Source: Candidatus Latescibacterota bacterium (GTDB taxonomy: Bacteria; JAAXHH01). From it: 64,000 bases of DNA. Below are positions 1 to 8,087 of this stretch, in pieces. The notes beneath the pieces were generated by a model, which was not told the origin of the DNA, ran no database searches, and was given only the letters and a program-made list of their open reading frames with translations. The stretch covers positions 1-64,000 of the forward strand of contig JAJEHX010000038.1 of assembly GCA_022823465.1 (NCBI GenBank). The letters are read 5' to 3'. Both the position numbers and the translations under genes were made by a program. Every line of letters begins with the position of its first letter. Position 1 is the stretch's first letter.

Positions 1-2
1 CA

Positions 3-977
3 CCGGGAAACCTGAACAGCCAGCTGGGTGTCGCCGAGGCGCTGTTTTCTCTGGAGGAAGACCACGGCGCCGCGGTGGTTGAACTGGGTATGAACCGGGC
101 AGGCGAATTGAACCGGCTGGCCCGCATGACCCGTCCGTCCGTGGGGGTAATCACCAACGTGGGGCCCGCGCATATCGAGTTTTTCGAGTCCATCGAAGGC
201 ATCGCCCGGGCCAAGGGGGAGATCCTGGACCACCTGCCGGCGGATGGCCACGCGGTATTGAACGCAGATGACCCCCTTGTCATGAAGCAGGCGGGCCGCA
301 GTCTGGCGCCGGTGACCACGTTTGGACGCGGCGCCGGGGCGGACGTCAGGCTGACCCGCTCCAGGTCCGAACTGTCCGGATCGACTTTCGCCTTGTCGGA
401 CGGGGCCTCCTTTCGAATAAACCTGATGGGGGAGCACCAGGTCATGAACGCCGCGGCCGCCGTGGCGGTGGGCCGGCTCTTTGGAATCGACGACAGCGGC
501 ATCGCCCGCGCGCTGCGGCGCGTCGAGTCCACTCCCATGCGCATGGAATACAGGAAGGTGGGCGCCGTACACCTGATCAACGATACGTACAACGCCAATC
601 CGCCGTCTATGAAGGCGGCCCTGGACGCGCTGGCAGCCACCGCCGGCCGCAAACTGGCCGTCCTCGGGGACATGCTGGAACTGGGTGAACGGGGCAGGGC
701 GGCGCACAGGGAAGTCGGTAAACACGCCGCCGAGGTGGCGGAACGAATCATCACAGCGGGAGAACTGGCCCGCGACATCGCCGAAGCCGCGGTGGACGAA
801 GGCGGCATGCCGCCTTCTCGCGTCGTGGCCTGTTCATCCAGCGACGAGGCCGCCGCCGCGGTGCTGCAGGAGATCCGGGACGGCGACGTGATCCTGGTCA
901 AGGGATCGCGCGGCATGCGAATGGAAGCTGTCGTTGAGTCCATGGCAGCGGCACTTTGTGAGCCTGTAAAGAGGTAA
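3..977 (+). CDS. murF: MurF, UDP-MurNAc-tripeptide--D-Ala-D-Ala ligase (5' truncated by window edge)
   Basis: Cytoplasmic Mur ligase that adds D-Ala-D-Ala to UDP-MurNAc-tripeptide, the last soluble step of peptidoglycan precursor synthesis. The reading frame is open from base 3 with no stop, so the N-terminal part with the Walker-A ATP loop lies off the window. Visible MurF hallmarks are GNLNSQLGV at the edge, VVELGMNRAGE, the DTYNANPPSMKAAL motif, VLGDMLELG and the C-terminal VKGSRGMRME. The stop is TAA at 975-977, and ftsW begins 5 bp later, so the two are almost certainly co-transcribed. Identity is secure from the central and C-terminal domains. Confidence 0.95.
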   Translation, partial: PGNLNSQLGVAEALFSLEEDHGAAVVELGMNRAGELNRLARMTRPSVGVITNVGPAHIEFFESIEGIARAKGEILDHLPADGHAVLNADDPLVMKQAGRSLAPVTTFGRGAGADVRLTRSRSELSGSTFALSDGASFRINLMGEHQVMNAAAAVAVGRLFGIDDSGIARALRRVESTPMRMEYRKVGAVHLINDTYNANPPSMKAALDALAATAGRKLAVLGDMLELGERGRAAHREVGKHAAEVAERIITAGELARDIAEAAVDEGGMPPSRVVACSSSDEAAAAVLQEIRDGDVILVKGSRGMRMEAVVESMAAALCEPVKR

Positions 978-982
978 TTCCC

Positions 983-2125
983 GTGTTACGTCAGCGCGTT
1001 GATCTTCCCTTGCTGGTATCCTCCCTGCTCCTGCTGGGCGTGGGATCGGTCATGGTCTACAGCGCGAGTTCGGCAGTTGCCGAAGAAATGTTTTCCGGCG
1101 ACAGTGGGTTTTTTGTAAAACGCTACCTGGTCAGGTTGATCCTCGGGATCGTCATCCTGGTCCTGTTCGCCAGCCTGAATTACCAGAAACAGAAAAAGTG
1201 GTCTCCGATATTGCTGGCCGTTGGCCTGGTGTTTCTAATGCTCGTGTTCGTTCCCGGTCTCGGACTGACCATCAGGGGGGCGACCCGCACGTTGAATCTG
1301 TTCTCCATGACGATTCAGCCTGCCGAAGGGATCAAGGTCGCGCTGGTGATATTCCTGGCCTACTGGCTGGATAAGCGCCGGGACGTGATGGACCGTTTTT
1401 TCGTCGGACTGCTGCCCGGACTGGCCGTGGCAGGGGTCACCTGCCTTCTGATCGTGCTGCAGCCGGATTACGGCACCGCGATTGTCCTGGCCGTAACCGC
1501 TTTCGCCATGCTCTACGTGGGCCGGGCCCGATTGCTGCACCTCGCATGCGCGGTGGGGATCATGCTTCCGGTCCTTTTCTTCAAGCTGTACGCCTCGACG
1601 CACAGCCGGCAGCGTCTCATGACCTATTTCGACCGGTTTTTCGGCAATTCCGTCGAACAAGCCGTCAATCTTCAGGGCGCGGATTACCAGTTGCAACAGG
1701 CGCTGATCGGCCTGGGTACGGGAGGCCTCTTCGGCATCGGTCTGGGACAAAGCCGGCAGAAATTCCTGTTTCTTCCCGATCCCCACACTGATTTCGTGTT
1801 CGCGGTGATCGGCGAAGAACTCGGGTTTCTCGGGTCGCTGGCGGTCCTGGGCCTCTTTGCCGTTTTCGTCTGGAGGGGGATCCGCATCGCCCGCCACGCG
1901 CCCGATGCCTTCGGCTTTTTTCTGGCATCGGGGCTGACCATGCTCATCGCGCTGCACGTACTGGTGAATATCGGGGTGGTGACGGGCATGCTGCCCACTA
2001 CGGGACTGCCGCTTCCCTTTCTGAGTTACGGAGGTTCCTGGCTGCTGTTCTGCATGATGAGCATAGGGATCCTGCTGAACATATCCAGAATGACCTACCG
2101 TCGACAGAGACTTCAGTATGACTGA
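983..2125 (+). CDS. ftsW: FtsW, SEDS-family septal peptidoglycan polymerase
   Basis: Integral membrane glycosyltransferase of the SEDS family that polymerises lipid II at the septum with a class B PBP. The 380-residue product has about ten hydrophobic segments and SEDS motifs: QPDYGTAIVL mid-protein, LPDPHTDFVFAVIGEELGF with the likely catalytic Asp in HTDF, and GLPLPFLSYGGS near the C-terminus. The start is GTG, with AGAGG from the murF 3' end about 8 bases upstream. I call it FtsW rather than RodA because it sits between murF and murC; a second SEDS gene follows mrdA further on. The murC start overlaps its last 8 bases. No murG lies between ftsW and murC, unlike the common order. Confidence 0.92.
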   Translation: MLRQRVDLPLLVSSLLLLGVGSVMVYSASSAVAEEMFSGDSGFFVKRYLVRLILGIVILVLFASLNYQKQKKWSPILLAVGLVFLMLVFVPGLGLTIRGATRTLNLFSMTIQPAEGIKVALVIFLAYWLDKRRDVMDRFFVGLLPGLAVAGVTCLLIVLQPDYGTAIVLAVTAFAMLYVGRARLLHLACAVGIMLPVLFFKLYASTHSRQRLMTYFDRFFGNSVEQAVNLQGADYQLQQALIGLGTGGLFGIGLGQSRQKFLFLPDPHTDFVFAVIGEELGFLGSLAVLGLFAVFVWRGIRIARHAPDAFGFFLASGLTMLIALHVLVNIGVVTGMLPTTGLPLPFLSYGGSWLLFCMMSIGILLNISRMTYRRQRLQYD

Positions 2126-3518
2126 ACGGCATGAACCGGTGATTGAAGGCCGCCACGTGCATTTCATCGGCATAGGCGGTATCGGAATGAGCGGACTGGG
2201 TGAACTGATGCTTGGATACGGATACAAAGTAAGCGGATCGGATCTTCGGCGTACGCCGTTGACGGACCGTCTTGGCGGTCTCGGCGCGTCCGTCTTCCAC
2301 GGCCACGGACCGGACAACGCGGCCGGGGCCGATCTGGTCGTATACTCATCCGCCATACCAGCGGACAATCCCGAACTCGCGGCGGCCCGCCGGCGGGGCC
2401 AGCCTGCCGTCACCCGCGCGACTCTGCTCGGTACGCTGATGCGTGGGACACAGGGCATCGCCGTGGCGGGCACCCACGGAAAGACGTCTACGTCGGCCAT
2501 GATTGTCAAGGTACTGTCTGCCGCGGGTCTGGATCCAACCGCCGCGATAGGCGGGGTGATGATGGAGACCGGGTCCAACGTGCGCCGTGGCAACGGCCAC
2601 TGGATGGTCGTGGAAGCCGATGAATACGATCGCTCGTTCCATGCCCTGGCCCCGAAGACGGCCGTGATCACTTCGGTGGATGCGGACCACCTGGAATACT
2701 ACGGTTCACAAGAGGCCATCGACGAAGCCTTCATCGCCTTCGCCCATCTCGTGCCTGTGGACATGCCGGTATTCGTGTGTGCCGACGATCCGGGCATACA
2801 CAGGATAAGTTCCATGATACGGCGCCGGCTGGTCACCTACGGGCTTTCAAGGCACGCCTGTATCCGTGCCGACCAGGTAGTATCGGAGGGCTGGAGCATT
2901 GCCGCCGAGGTACACGTGCGGGACGCTCCGGCCGGCCGGCTGGTATTGCCTCAGCCAGGCGAGTGCAACCTGCTTAACGCCCTGGCGGTCATCGCCGTGG
3001 CCGATTATCTCGAAATACCCGTTGGGCGGGCCCTGGCGGCCCTGGCGGAATACCGGGGACTGAAGAGACGTTTCGAAGTGCTGGACGAGGTCCATGGCAT
3101 CACAGTAGTGGATGACTACGCCCATCATCCCGTGGAAATCGAGGCGGCATTGCTCGCCCTCTCCAACGCGGGCGGGCGGCGCCTCTTCGTGGTATTCCAG
3201 CCGCATCTCTACAGCCGGACACAACACCTGTGCCGTGAATTCGGTCGCGTTCTCGGGCAGTCCCCGGCGTACCGGACGATCGTGACGGACGTATACCCTT
3301 CCAGGGAAGCGCCGCGGGTGGAGGTTACGGGCGAGGTGATCGTTCAGGCTTCGCGTAAATTCGGCGATGACGTTGCCTATGTCCCCGACAAAGATTGTGT
3401 TGCGGCCGCCCTCGTGGACAATCTTGAGGAGGGAGACATGGTGCTGACGCTCGGCGCGGGGGATATCGACGAGGTTGGGCGGCAGATTTGCGATCTGCTG
3501 CGGAATCGCGGGGTCTAG
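2118..3518 (+). CDS. murC: MurC, UDP-N-acetylmuramate--L-alanine ligase
   Basis: ATP-dependent cytoplasmic ligase adding L-Ala to UDP-MurNAc. The 466 residues match the family length. Visible motifs are the N-terminal Rossmann GIGGIGMSGL (residues about 18-27), the ATP loop GTHGKTS (118-124), the EADEYDRSF segment, the VDADHLEYYG region and the C-terminal VDDYAHHPVEI motif. The ATG overlaps the ftsW stop by 8 bases, suggesting translational coupling. murB follows after 4 bases. Confidence 0.96.
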   Translation: MTERHEPVIEGRHVHFIGIGGIGMSGLGELMLGYGYKVSGSDLRRTPLTDRLGGLGASVFHGHGPDNAAGADLVVYSSAIPADNPELAAARRRGQPAVTRATLLGTLMRGTQGIAVAGTHGKTSTSAMIVKVLSAAGLDPTAAIGGVMMETGSNVRRGNGHWMVVEADEYDRSFHALAPKTAVITSVDADHLEYYGSQEAIDEAFIAFAHLVPVDMPVFVCADDPGIHRISSMIRRRLVTYGLSRHACIRADQVVSEGWSIAAEVHVRDAPAGRLVLPQPGECNLLNALAVIAVADYLEIPVGRALAALAEYRGLKRRFEVLDEVHGITVVDDYAHHPVEIEAALLALSNAGGRRLFVVFQPHLYSRTQHLCREFGRVLGQSPAYRTIVTDVYPSREAPRVEVTGEVIVQASRKFGDDVAYVPDKDCVAAALVDNLEEGDMVLTLGAGDIDEVGRQICDLLRNRGV

Positions 3519-3522
3519 TCCC

Positions 3523-4449
3523 ATGGAATTCTTCGATGCGCTCAGTGAGCTGGTCCCCGCGGACCGGCTTCGCCGCAATGAAGCCCTAGACCGCCATACC
3601 ACCTACCGGGTCGGCGGACCGGCCGACGTGATGTGTCTGCCGGAAACCCGGTCGGAACTATTGGAGGTTGTCTCCTGCGCTCGTGTGCGCGAGATCCCCT
3701 GGCTGGTGCTGGGAAACGGAAGCAACGTCCTCTTTTCAGACGAGGGTTTCCGGGGGCTGGTGATCAAGATACGGGGTTCGACCCCGGCGGAGGGGACGCT
3801 GTGGCATTTGAAGCAGGAAGATGAATTCATCCGGGCGGGCGCCGGAGTAAGCCTCCCTCGACTCGCCTGGTCGGCGGCGGCGACGGGACTGAGCGGGCTT
3901 GAGTTCTGCACGGGGATTCCCGGCGTGGTCGGCGGGTCCATCCGGGGCAACGCCGGAGCGCACGGGAGTGATCTGGGCCAGGTGCTGGAGTCGATCGAAT
4001 TGATTCGGCCTTCCGGGGACATTGTGACGATCAGGGCTTCCGAGGCCGGTTTTTCCTACCGGAAGAGTGATATTGACCGGGACGGCATCGTGACCGGGGC
4101 CGTGTTCAGGCTGACGCCGGATGAACCGGAAAACGTGTATGAACGCATCCGGGACTTTACCGAATACAGAAAGCGTACGCAGCCGTCCTCGGACCAGAGC
4201 GCGGGATGCATGTTCAGGAATCCGGAGGGCGACAGGGCCGGAAGGCTGATCGACGCGGCCGGTTGCAAGGGCCTCCAGGTCGGCGGATCAAGGGTGTCCG
4301 ATCTCCATGGGAATTTCGTTGTCAACCAGGGAGGCGCCACGGCTTCGGACGCGTTGCGGCTGATTGATCTGGTTCGCGAGCGGGTCTTCGAGCGGACAGG
4401 CGTGGCCCTTGAGCTTGAGGTGCGCGTGATGAGAACGGGTGTAATATGA
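3523..4449 (+). CDS. murB: MurB, UDP-N-acetylenolpyruvoylglucosamine reductase
   Basis: FAD-dependent, NADPH-using reductase that makes UDP-MurNAc. I chose ATG 3523, four bases after the murC stop; a TTG at 3475 would overlap murC and adds residues unlike the family. The 308-residue protein has FAD-domain motifs YRVGGPADV and LGNGSNVLFSDEGF, then GIPGVVGGSIRGNAGAHG, YRKSD and the C-terminal GRLIDAAGCKG. The catalytic motif reads GCMFRNP, with Cys229 where E. coli has Ser229. Cys is a plausible general acid, so the enzyme is probably active. ftsQ overlaps its stop by 4 bases. Confidence 0.95.
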   Translation: MEFFDALSELVPADRLRRNEALDRHTTYRVGGPADVMCLPETRSELLEVVSCARVREIPWLVLGNGSNVLFSDEGFRGLVIKIRGSTPAEGTLWHLKQEDEFIRAGAGVSLPRLAWSAAATGLSGLEFCTGIPGVVGGSIRGNAGAHGSDLGQVLESIELIRPSGDIVTIRASEAGFSYRKSDIDRDGIVTGAVFRLTPDEPENVYERIRDFTEYRKRTQPSSDQSAGCMFRNPEGDRAGRLIDAAGCKGLQVGGSRVSDLHGNFVVNQGGATASDALRLIDLVRERVFERTGVALELEVRVMRTGVI

Positions 4450-5297
4450 ATATGAACAGGAATCGGTACATATACCGGTTGATGCGCGGACTTGCCGCCG
4501 TCCTGCTCACTGCGGGCATAACGACGGGGCTGGTCCTTGGAAGCCTGGGGATTTCCCGGTGGGCGAACACCTCGCCGGTGTTCAAACTGAACACCATCGT
4601 CGTAGCGGGGAACAGGATCATCGAAAAAGAAGACATCATCAAGGTTGCCGGCCTCGAAAGGGGACGGAACATCTGGTCGGCCAACCTCGTGGAGACCGGA
4701 CGGCGGCTGATGCTGGACCGCCGGTTCGAACACGTCGCGGTGAACAGGAGGTTGCCCGATGCCGTCGTCGTGCGGGTTAAAGAACTGCAGCCCGTCGCCT
4801 TCGTACAGCTGGATCGGCTCTACGGCATCTCCGAGCGCGCCGAGTTGATCCCGCTTTCACCGGGAAACGGACTGCCGGACCTCCCCGTGATAACAATCGG
4901 GGCGTCAGGCGATCAGATCGTGTCAGGCGCCGCGATCCGGCCGGACCGCCCGGACCACGCTTTCGAAACGCTGAGGGACGCCATGCTGGTCAATCCCGAG
5001 GTGGGCCGCGCACTCTACCTGATGCGGGTGCTGAGAACGATTTCTCCGGGGCTGTATGACGAATTGTCCGAGGTGCACGTCTCAAGCCAGAATGATCCGA
5101 TCGCCTACATGGTCGAAGGTGGATTGGCCATTAGATTCGGGACGGGCCACTACCCCAGGAAGATCGAGATGCTGAAACGAACGGTGGAAGAGTTAGAAGC
5201 CGACGCCATCAGGACCCGGCTCATCGACTTGCGGTTCAAGGACCAGGTGATTGTCCGGCCGATCGTGTCCGCCCGGTCCCGGGAGCGGCGTTCCTAG
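4446..5297 (+). CDS. ftsQ: FtsQ/DivIB-type divisome protein with POTRA domain
   Basis: Bitopic inner-membrane divisome scaffold. The 283 residues give a short basic N-terminus, one transmembrane helix at about 13-35, then a POTRA-like segment starting FKLNTIVVAGNRIIEKEDI (residues about 46-65), and an FtsQ-type beta domain. Divergent sequence is normal for FtsQ, so the call also rests on position between murB and ftsA. The ATG lies in the ATGA overlap with murB. Confidence 0.85.
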   Translation: MNMNRNRYIYRLMRGLAAVLLTAGITTGLVLGSLGISRWANTSPVFKLNTIVVAGNRIIEKEDIIKVAGLERGRNIWSANLVETGRRLMLDRRFEHVAVNRRLPDAVVVRVKELQPVAFVQLDRLYGISERAELIPLSPGNGLPDLPVITIGASGDQIVSGAAIRPDRPDHAFETLRDAMLVNPEVGRALYLMRVLRTISPGLYDELSEVHVSSQNDPIAYMVEGGLAIRFGTGHYPRKIEMLKRTVEELEADAIRTRLIDLRFKDQVIVRPIVSARSRERRS

Positions 5298-5301
5298 TGG
5301 C

Positions 5302-5308
5302 AAAGGAG
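5302..5308 (+). promoter_or_regulatory. Shine-Dalgarno site of ftsA
   Basis: AAAGGAG sits 6 bases before ATG 5315. It decides the ftsA start against the in-frame GTG at 5297, which overlaps the ftsQ stop. Confidence 0.7.
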
Positions 5309-5314
5309 TTTCAT

Positions 5315-6535
5315 ATGGGCGGTGAATTTGTAGCAGCCCTCGACATAGGCACCACCAAAACCGCCGTACTGATCGGAGAGACTACAGACGACGGCCTCCA
5401 TATTCTGGGCGAGGGGACCTGTCCTTCACAGGGCATCAGGCGAGGTGTCGTGGTCAACATGGATCAGGTCACGCGTACGATCACGCAGGCCCTCGCCGCG
5501 GCGGAACAGGCGTCCGGCGTCAAGGTAAACGAGGTCGTCGCGGGTATTTCCGGCGAACACGTCGAAAGCGGCAACAGCAGGGGCGTCGTGGGCATCGCGT
5601 CCGACGGAGACTTCGGCGTGACGCGCGAGGACGTTGCGCGCGCCTACGATTCCGCGACGGCCCTGAAGATTCCGACCGACCGCGAGGTGCTCCACGTGAT
5701 CGCACAGGACTACATCGTGGACGATCAGCATGGGATCCCCGATCCCTGCGGCATGTCCGGCGTCCGGCTCGAAGTACTGGTGCACATCGTAACCGGAACG
5801 ACTACCTCCGTTCAGAATGTACGCCGGTGCATCATGCAGTCCGGATTACACGTCAGGGACCTCGTCCTGGATTCGATCGCGGCGAGCCACGCGGTGCTCA
5901 CAGGCGATGAGAAGGAACTGGGGGTCGTGCTCCTCGACCTGGGAGGCGGAACCACGGACGTCGCCTTGTTCCACGAAGGAAGCATCCGGCATTCGGCTTC
6001 AATCCCGGCCGGCGGAGTCAACCTGACGAACGATATCGCCATCGGCCTTCGCACGCCCCACGAGGACGCCGAACGAATAAAACTCCGCTACGCGAGTGCG
6101 GTCTATGTCCGGCCGGACAGGGACGACATGATCGACGTGCCCGGAGTCGGCGGCCGAGAGTCCCGGCAGGTCACGCGGGAAGAACTGGCCTTCGTCACGG
6201 GACCTCGGATCAGGGAGCTTCTGACCCTTGCCCGGGAGGAGATCAGGAGAAGCGGATACGAACACCTGGTCGGTACCGGTATCGTCGTCACAGGCGGCGG
6301 CGCACAGATGCCAGGCATTGCGAAATTCGCGGAACAGATCTTTGGCGTGTCGGCGAAAATCGGTGCGCCGGAGATGGGCCCCGCCCTGGGCGGGGAGGGG
6401 GACGCGCCGGTGTATGCTACATGTGCGGGCCTGTTGCGCTACGCCATGGACAATCCGTCGGGAAAGGAGTGGCAAAACGGTACGGAAGGAGGATGGTTGG
6501 ATCGTGTGAGAAGTCGCATCGTGGCCATGCTGTAG
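5315..6535 (+). CDS. ftsA: FtsA, actin-like membrane anchor of the Z ring
   Basis: Actin-fold ATPase that tethers FtsZ to the membrane. ATG 5315 is preferred because AAAGGAG lies at 5302-5308, 6 bases upstream; a GTG at 5297 in the same frame has no such site. From ATG 5315 the protein is 406 residues. It carries the phosphate-1 motif ALDIGTTKTAVLIGE, the LLDLGGGTTDVALF motif, the adenosine motif VVTGGGAQMPGI, and a C-terminal amphipathic helix (GGWLDRVRSRIVAML) of the type that binds membrane. ftsZ follows after a 90-base gap with its own promoter candidate. Confidence 0.95.
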   Translation: MGGEFVAALDIGTTKTAVLIGETTDDGLHILGEGTCPSQGIRRGVVVNMDQVTRTITQALAAAEQASGVKVNEVVAGISGEHVESGNSRGVVGIASDGDFGVTREDVARAYDSATALKIPTDREVLHVIAQDYIVDDQHGIPDPCGMSGVRLEVLVHIVTGTTTSVQNVRRCIMQSGLHVRDLVLDSIAASHAVLTGDEKELGVVLLDLGGGTTDVALFHEGSIRHSASIPAGGVNLTNDIAIGLRTPHEDAERIKLRYASAVYVRPDRDDMIDVPGVGGRESRQVTREELAFVTGPRIRELLTLAREEIRRSGYEHLVGTGIVVTGGGAQMPGIAKFAEQIFGVSAKIGAPEMGPALGGEGDAPVYATCAGLLRYAMDNPSGKEWQNGTEGGWLDRVRSRIVAML

Positions 6536-6566
6536 AACCCCAGGATACGTCGTAATCATGCAGGTC

Positions 6567-6596
6567 TTGCAGGTAGTAGCCAGTAGTGGCTAGAAT
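6567..6596 (+). promoter_or_regulatory. Candidate ftsZ promoter with overlapping palindrome
   Basis: TTGCAG (6567-6572) and TAGAAT (6591-6596) are separated by 18 bases and lie about 30 bases before ATG 6626. A perfect 6-bp inverted repeat, TAGCCA-gtag-TGGCTA (6577-6592), fills the spacer and touches the -10 box, so it could be an operator. This is pattern inference only. Confidence 0.35.
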
Positions 6597-6625
6597 AGCT
6601 TTAACACCAACCAACGGAGGCAATA

Positions 6626-7798
6626 ATGTCTACTTTCGACTTCGATGCGGAACCGGGGCTGTTTGCCCGCATGAAAATCATCGGCGTGGGAGGCGCGGGT
6701 AAAAACGCCGTCAACCACATGGTTGAAATCGGTGTTCCGGGTGTGGATTTTCTCGTCGCGAACACGGACGCACAGGACCTGGCAGGTTCTAATGTAAAGT
6801 ACAAGATTCAACTGGGGCAGGAAATCACCCGTGGTCTGGGCGCAGGCGCCAATCCCGACGTGGGACGTAAATCCGCGGAGGAGAGCCGGGACGTCATCGC
6901 GGAACACCTGACTGATATCGACATGGTTTTCATTACCGCGGGCATGGGCGGAGGTACGGGAAGCGGCGCCGCGCCGGTGATCGCGCAGATCGCGAAGGAA
7001 CTGGGCGTGCTGGCTGTCGGGGTCGTGACCAAGCCCTTTGCCTTCGAGGGCCCCAAGCGGGCGGCGAACGCCGAAACCGGACTGGCGGCATTGAAGGAAC
7101 ATGTGGATACGGTCGTCATTATTCCGAATCAGAAGCTGAAGGAAGCCGTAAGCCGCAACACTTCCTTCAAAGACGCCCTCAAGGTAGCCGACGAGGTTCT
7201 TTTGCAGGCCACGCGGGGTATTTCGGACCTGGTGACCCAGCCCGGACTGATCAACGTCGATTTCGCCGATATCAGGACGACCATGGAGAACAAGGGCGAA
7301 GCCCTGATGGGGACCGGCGAATCCGAAGGAGACAAGCGGGCGCTCGAGGCGGCGGAACGGGCCATGAAACACCCCCTGCTGGCGGACATGGAAATCGACG
7401 GCGCCAAAGACATCCTGCTCAATATATCGGGCGGCCAGGACATGACCCTGTTCGAAGTAGAGGAAGTAATGACCACGGTTCAGGCGGCCGCGGGCCATAC
7501 CAACATCATCATGGGCACAGTCCAAGACGAAAGCCTCGAGGGCAGGATCCGGGTAACGTTGATCGCCACGGGACTGGACCATGCGGTAGCTTCCCACGAC
7601 GAGATGCTGACGCGCAACATCCTGAAGTTCCAGTCTGACCGCCCTGACGAACTGGAGACTCCGGCCTTTCAGCGGGTCAAACGCAACGGATACGATACGG
7701 AAGAAGTGACCGTTGGCGATCCTTCCGACGACGCGGTCGACAACAACGGACTGGACGTACCGACCTATATGCGTCGCAGGCGGGCCTTCGGTTCGTAG
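6626..7798 (+). CDS. ftsZ: FtsZ, tubulin-like cell division GTPase
   Basis: Polymerising GTPase that forms the Z ring. The 390-residue protein has the N-terminal GTP loop VGGAGKNAVNHM, the tubulin signature GGGTGSG at residues 108-114, and the T7 catalytic loop around NVDFADIRTTM. It ends with a conserved C-terminal peptide (VPTYMRRRRAFG) of the type that binds FtsA. CGGAGG at 6614-6619 is a good Shine-Dalgarno site. It is the last gene of the division block; a 289-base non-coding stretch separates it from valS. Confidence 0.97.
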   Translation: MSTFDFDAEPGLFARMKIIGVGGAGKNAVNHMVEIGVPGVDFLVANTDAQDLAGSNVKYKIQLGQEITRGLGAGANPDVGRKSAEESRDVIAEHLTDIDMVFITAGMGGGTGSGAAPVIAQIAKELGVLAVGVVTKPFAFEGPKRAANAETGLAALKEHVDTVVIIPNQKLKEAVSRNTSFKDALKVADEVLLQATRGISDLVTQPGLINVDFADIRTTMENKGEALMGTGESEGDKRALEAAERAMKHPLLADMEIDGAKDILLNISGGQDMTLFEVEEVMTTVQAAAGHTNIIMGTVQDESLEGRIRVTLIATGLDHAVASHDEMLTRNILKFQSDRPDELETPAFQRVKRNGYDTEEVTVGDPSDDAVDNNGLDVPTYMRRRRAFGS

Positions 7799-7844
7799 TA
7801 TGCCGGCTCGTCTCACACGCAGCGGGGTGAATCGGGTATCTATC

Positions 7845-7898
7845 CGCCCAACCGGGCCGACCTGCCCAACCGGGCCGACTGAACCGACCGGGCCGGCC
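7845..7898. repeat. Tandem repeat, three 18-bp units, ftsZ-valS intergenic
   Basis: Units at 7845-7862, 7863-7880 and 7881-7898 share the core CCAACCGGGCCGAC. Units 1 and 2 match at 16 of 18 positions and unit 3 is more diverged (about 12 of 18). The array lies just upstream of the valS promoter candidate. Confidence 0.8.
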
Positions 7899-7910
7899 GG
7901 GCAATTTAAA

Positions 7911-7939
7911 TTGACAGGCCCACGCCGGGACGATATTTT
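7911..7939 (+). promoter_or_regulatory. Candidate sigma70-type promoter of valS
   Basis: TTGACA at 7911-7916 is a perfect -35 box, followed by 17 bases and TATTTT at 7934-7939. It would give a leader of about 140 bases before valS. No T-box AGGGTGG motif is visible in that leader. The palindrome AATTTAAATT (7903-7912) overlaps the -35 edge. Confidence 0.5.
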
Positions 7940-8087
7940 GAGGCAGGCGATTCTGAGCATTGCTGGTTTCAAGATATCATCCCGATGGAGGGCGTAGTCT
8001 TTCCTGTCCGGCATCCGGTCTGATTACGGTCATTCCATAACCTGTTCTATCCTGTAACGTTCGATGCGGCAGGGAGAAACATCCGAT

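Noticed and set aside
1235-2671. 478-codon minus-strand frame opposite ftsW/murC
   Set aside because: Antisense to secure essential genes; no recognisable motifs.
7713-7997. Small frame with collagen-like Gly-Pro-Thr repeats
   Set aside because: The pattern comes from the 18-bp tandem repeat, there is no ribosome site, and it overlaps ftsZ.
6590-8014. 474-codon minus-strand frame opposite ftsZ
   Set aside because: Lies antisense to a secure ftsZ and through the repeat array; codon composition is typical of a shadow.
7940-8087. T-box or other riboswitch in the valS leader
   Set aside because: The T-box AGGGTGG core and specifier-stem features are not visible, so the leader is treated as plain.
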